In this document: one piece after another, positions 61,371 through 64,000 of the stretch
Position numbering within the stretch: the first letter of the stretch is position 1
Layout of the letters: each line of letters starts with the position of its first letter
Assembly (NCBI GenBank): GCA_023439125.1
Contig: JAEXOU010000012.1
Coordinates: forward strand, 195,229-259,228
DNA length: 64,000 bases
From: Bacillota bacterium
GTDB taxonomy: Bacteria; Bacillota; Clostridia; Lachnospirales; Lachnospiraceae
Direction: 5' to 3'
Translations under genes and position numbers: made by a program
Notes under the pieces: model-generated
Databases searched by the model: none
What the model was told of the DNA's origin: nothing
Seen by the model: only the letters and a program-made list of their open reading frames with translations

Positions 61371-63437
61371 TTACATCAATTCTCTTGGATAGTTCTTCAA
61401 TATAACCGAAGAGTAAGCATTCATGCGCATCTGAATTGTACCTTGTTGTGTGAAATAATTAGCTGTTTCCAAACCAAATGATACCATATCGGTATAAAAC
61501 ATACGAACAAGTGGATGATCATATGCTATGCCAGCTTGCCAGACAGGAACTGTGATTACTACCTCATAAGGATTGTTATTAATTATAATAACGAATTGAT
61601 CCTCTTGATTAAATCTTGCATAACTGATAACTCCATGCTCACCTGTCAGTATTTTGATGGAACCTGTACGTAATACTTGATATGATTTACGCATCTGAAT
61701 CAATTCTTGATGCATTCGAATTAATTCTTTATCTTCATGTCCCCATGGATAAGTTCTACGATTATCTGGATCTGTCCAACCACATACCCCAGCTTCATCA
61801 CCATAATAGATTGTTGGGGCTCCTGGCCATGTCATTTGCATTACTACTGCCTCTCGCATAATTCCCATGTTGATATTTTCATTTGCCGCATTTGCTCCAA
61901 CAGTCGCCGTACGTCCAACCTTATGATTGGTTCGTGTTAAAAACCTAGAGTGATCATGATTCGACAATTCATTCATTGCAACTTGTAAAGATGCTGTTTG
62001 GAACTTTGACATATAATGAGTCATACTTCTATAAAAATTCTCATAATTACAAAGCATATCTGGGCGGTATTGGTCACTATGTTTTTCTACTCCTGTTAAA
62101 AACCAAGTAATAGGTTCCATAAATGCATCATAATTCATTACAGAATCCCATTCATCACCATTTAGCCATGCGGAGGCATCTCCATAATGCTCTGCTAAAA
62201 TAAGAGCATCCGGATTTGCTTCTTTCACTACGCGTCGAAATTCTTTCCAAAATTCGTGATTATATTCTTCTGTATATCCCAAATCTGCAGCAACATCAAG
62301 ACGCCAACCATCTGCACAATATGGTGGTGAAACCCACTTTCGAGCAATTTGCAATATATATTCTTTTAGTTTTTCTGATTGCTCAAAATTAAGTTTTGGA
62401 AGAGTGTCATGCCCCCACCATCCATCATAGGAAGAATTATTCGGCCACTCCTCTTTACGAAATTGAAAGAAAGAATGATATGGGCTATCCTTACGGACGA
62501 AAGCACCCTTTTCATAACCGTTTGCTTTTTCATAGATTTCTTCTCGATCCAACCACTTATTAAAGGAACCACAATGATTAAATACACCATCCAAAATAAC
62601 TTTCATTCCACGGTCATGAATCTCTTTTACTAACATGATAAATAGTCGGTTACTTTCCTCTAAGTTTTCCTTATCCGTCACACGCTGTATATACCTTGAT
62701 GACTCTTTATTTGATTGGCTCATATCAACTAAGCATTCACCGCTATCATTTATTATGACACCAAAGTGTGGATCAACATAGTCGTAATCTTGAATATCAT
62801 ATTTATGATTCGATGGTGAAACGAAAATTGGATTCAGATAAATTACTTCAATACCCAAGTCTTTCAGATAATCAAGCTTTTTCATAACTCCAAGTAAGTC
62901 GCCACCATAAAATTCTCGGACTCCTAACGCTTCCGGATATTTGTTCCAATCCTTCACTTGGACGGTTCCCTCTCCTATGTATTTGTATTCATTGTCCAAT
63001 ACATCATTTGAGCGATCACCATTGTAAAAGCGGTCAACAAAAATCTGATAAAATACTGCTCCCTTCGCCCACTCTGGTGTATGAAAACCAGGTGTAATCA
63101 CAAATTGATATGCTAGATTTAATGTGTCCGTTACTCCAAGAGTTGTATAATAATAATCTTGTTCCTTTGTTTGTATCAAAAAGTAATAACGGATTTGTTG
63201 ATCACTTAATAAAATCTCACCTTCATAATAGTCAAACAAGGAATCTCTATTAACTAAACTTAGTTTTACTTTATTATCATCTATAATAATCGTCACGCCA
63301 TCAACATTCTGTTTAGCGGTACGTATTCTAATACGAACGGTTTCATTCATATTAGGCTCACTTGGTATACGATAGTCCTCTGTCCCATCGCTAAATACCG
63401 CTTCTTTTATAAACTTATAACTTTCCATCTGTTCCAA
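61371..63437 (-). CDS. Glycoside hydrolase family 13 alpha-amylase/neopullulanase
   Basis: A 688-residue protein without a signal peptide, so a cytoplasmic enzyme that probably cuts maltodextrins. An N-terminal beta domain (about 20-120, CBM34-like) precedes the barrel: GAVFYQIFVDRFYNGD, VILDGVFNHCG, the nucleophile Asp in GWRLDVAADLG, the acid Glu in LILAEHYGD and the third Asp in ELSNHDHSRFL. This arrangement fits cyclomaltodextrinase/neopullulanase types. The start is a TTG at 63437 with AGGAGA seven bases upstream; an ATG at 63428 is possible but less well placed. Confidence 0.92.
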   Translation of the reverse strand: MEQMESYKFIKEAVFSDGTEDYRIPSEPNMNETVRIRIRTAKQNVDGVTIIIDDNKVKLSLVNRDSLFDYYEGEILLSDQQIRYYFLIQTKEQDYYYTTLGVTDTLNLAYQFVITPGFHTPEWAKGAVFYQIFVDRFYNGDRSNDVLDNEYKYIGEGTVQVKDWNKYPEALGVREFYGGDLLGVMKKLDYLKDLGIEVIYLNPIFVSPSNHKYDIQDYDYVDPHFGVIINDSGECLVDMSQSNKESSRYIQRVTDKENLEESNRLFIMLVKEIHDRGMKVILDGVFNHCGSFNKWLDREEIYEKANGYEKGAFVRKDSPYHSFFQFRKEEWPNNSSYDGWWGHDTLPKLNFEQSEKLKEYILQIARKWVSPPYCADGWRLDVAADLGYTEEYNHEFWKEFRRVVKEANPDALILAEHYGDASAWLNGDEWDSVMNYDAFMEPITWFLTGVEKHSDQYRPDMLCNYENFYRSMTHYMSKFQTASLQVAMNELSNHDHSRFLTRTNHKVGRTATVGANAANENINMGIMREAVVMQMTWPGAPTIYYGDEAGVCGWTDPDNRRTYPWGHEDKELIRMHQELIQMRKSYQVLRTGSIKILTGEHGVISYARFNQEDQFVIIINNNPYEVVITVPVWQAGIAYDHPLVRMFYTDMVSFGLETANYFTQQGTIQMRMNAYSSVILKNYPRELM

Positions 63438-63593
63438 TGATACATCTCCTATCTTAATTTCCTTATTTTATATAAGCATTATCAAAGGTTATACTTATAT
63501 ATATTCATTCATCTTCTGTATTAAACTTTCGAAATTCCTATGTCTTGATAGAAACTTTCATTCGTTTTTTTGCAATCATATAGACTTGCTATA

Positions 63594-63662
63594 CATGGGA
63601 TGACAAACATAATTCATTCATGCAAGATCGTGTTGCGGATGAATTATGTTTGTCATCCCATG
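63594..63662. repeat. Family 2 repeat, copy F: perfect 23-bp hairpin
   Basis: Arms 63594-63616 and 63640-63662 pair perfectly over 23 bp, including ACAAACATAATTCA, with a 23-base loop (ttcatgcaagatcgtgttgc). It is the middle stem of copy B with a deleted centre and a changed base pair (TAAATTATG becomes TGAATTATG on both arms). TTTGTGCAAAATGACGTCA follows at about 63674. Confidence 0.9.
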
Positions 63663-63706
63663 TCCATCATTCTTTGTGCAAAATGACGTCATATCTCTAT
63701 AAAAGT

Positions 63707-63739
63707 AAAAAGGACAGCTTCACGGGTGCTGTCCTTTTT
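63707..63739. terminator. Bidirectional terminator, probably of ftsH
   Basis: AAAAGGACAGC (63707-63718) and GCTGTCCTTTTT (63728-63739) form an 8-bp GC-rich stem with flanking A and T runs. It lies about 180 bases past the ftsH-like stop codon, on the way to repeat copy F. Confidence 0.8.
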
Positions 63740-63757
63740 GGAGAAGGTATTTTTGTT

Positions 63758-63834
63758 ACTTATGGGGTGTAGCAAAAACTATATAATGTATTGGGGTTTA
63801 CGAGTGTTACTATAACATTGTTTGCTACATAAGT
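63758..63834. other. Structured AT-rich spacer after ftsH-like gene
   Basis: ACTTATG plus TGTAGCAAA (63758-63776) can pair with TTTGCTACATAAGT (63821-63834), with three unpaired Gs between. There is no T run, so it is not a simple terminator. I see no open frame of useful length in 63742-63918. Confidence 0.35.
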
Positions 63835-63918
63835 GTGAACAAACATCAACTTTTTTTTCATTTTTTTTTGTGTAATTTACCCAATACTTTTCTCCCGTTT
63901 GAACTTTTGCACAATTCA

Positions 63919-64000
63919 TTATTCATTTTCTCCGTTTTCCTCGTCATTATGCTCAAACAACGATTTAAACTCATCCTGGCCGATACGCTCTTTTTCAATC
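63919..64000 (-). CDS. C-terminal end of an FtsH-like protease (partial)
   Basis: The last 26 codons of a gene that enters from the right edge: IEKERIGQDEFKSLFEHN and then DEENGENE with TAA at 63919-63921. The pattern of an EKE-like helix followed by a D-E-F step and an acidic tail resembles the C-terminus of FtsH. With so few residues this is only a probable call. Confidence 0.5.
   Translation of the reverse strand, partial: IEKERIGQDEFKSLFEHNDEENGENE

Overview
The window looks like chromosome of a low-GC, Gram-positive, spore-forming anaerobe, most likely a Lachnospiraceae member of the Clostridium (Lachnoclostridium) phytofermentans type. This is inferred from spoIIID, a complete Rnf complex in the order rnfC-D-G-E-A-B, plant-polysaccharide genes (a GH105 hydrolase and a GH13 amylase), AT-rich spacers, strong GGAGG ribosome sites and frequent GTG/TTG starts. 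No species call can be proven from the sequence alone. I see no prophage, transposase, plasmid gene or CRISPR array.

Layout. 0-9.3 kb: end of a DUF885-type lipoprotein, a lipid kinase, a DinG/XPD-like helicase with an N-terminal nuclease domain, a DUF1292 protein, a UvrD-like helicase, gltX and a zinc-ribbon membrane protein. 9.8-15.2 kb: the rnf operon with its own promoter and terminator. 15.6-19.3 kb: spoIIID, a membrane protein/J-domain/DUF5685 trio, an Spx-like protein and a superoxide dismutase. 19.3-25.9 kb: two exported trigger-factor-like foldases, GH105, MgtC and a sugar isomerase behind a consensus promoter. 26-37.7 kb: dCMP deaminase, amidohydrolase, a YtrA-like regulator with its ABC transporter, a glycosyltransferase, metY, a DUF3360/DUF4914 pair, DUF2294, purE and an acetyltransferase. 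37.8-42.8 kb: a MacB-like ABC exporter with its two-component system. 43-57 kb: rlmD, yhaM, a degenerate HtrA-like protein, a second two-component system, mutS2, trmL, cheX, an Lrp/aminotransferase pair, a HypE-like protein and a VanW lipoprotein. 57-64 kb: a 33-residue membrane peptide, a TPR-like protein, an exonuclease/nth/radical-SAM operon, three tRNAs, a GH13 amylase and probably the last codons of ftsH.

Most genes are ordinary housekeeping genes, and the unexplained signal lies between them. Two families of large hairpin repeats recur in spacers. Family 1 (about 1.63, 4.74, 25.86 and 31.29 kb, with a half copy at 51.70 kb) sits between convergent gene ends. It keeps a similar inner sequence while its long stems have different sequences that still pair. 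Family 2 (about 6.93, 9.44, 15.38, 51.78, 54.77 and 63.59 kb) is a mosaic of modules. Every copy begins just downstream of an intrinsic terminator of a minus-strand gene. Four of the six carry a hairpin with the core AGGAAATTC...GAATTTCCT and variable but complementary flanks. Conserved pairing with changing sequence suggests that the structure is kept, either as RNA 3'-end architecture or as non-autonomous mobile DNA. These elements are the best candidate for an undescribed system here.
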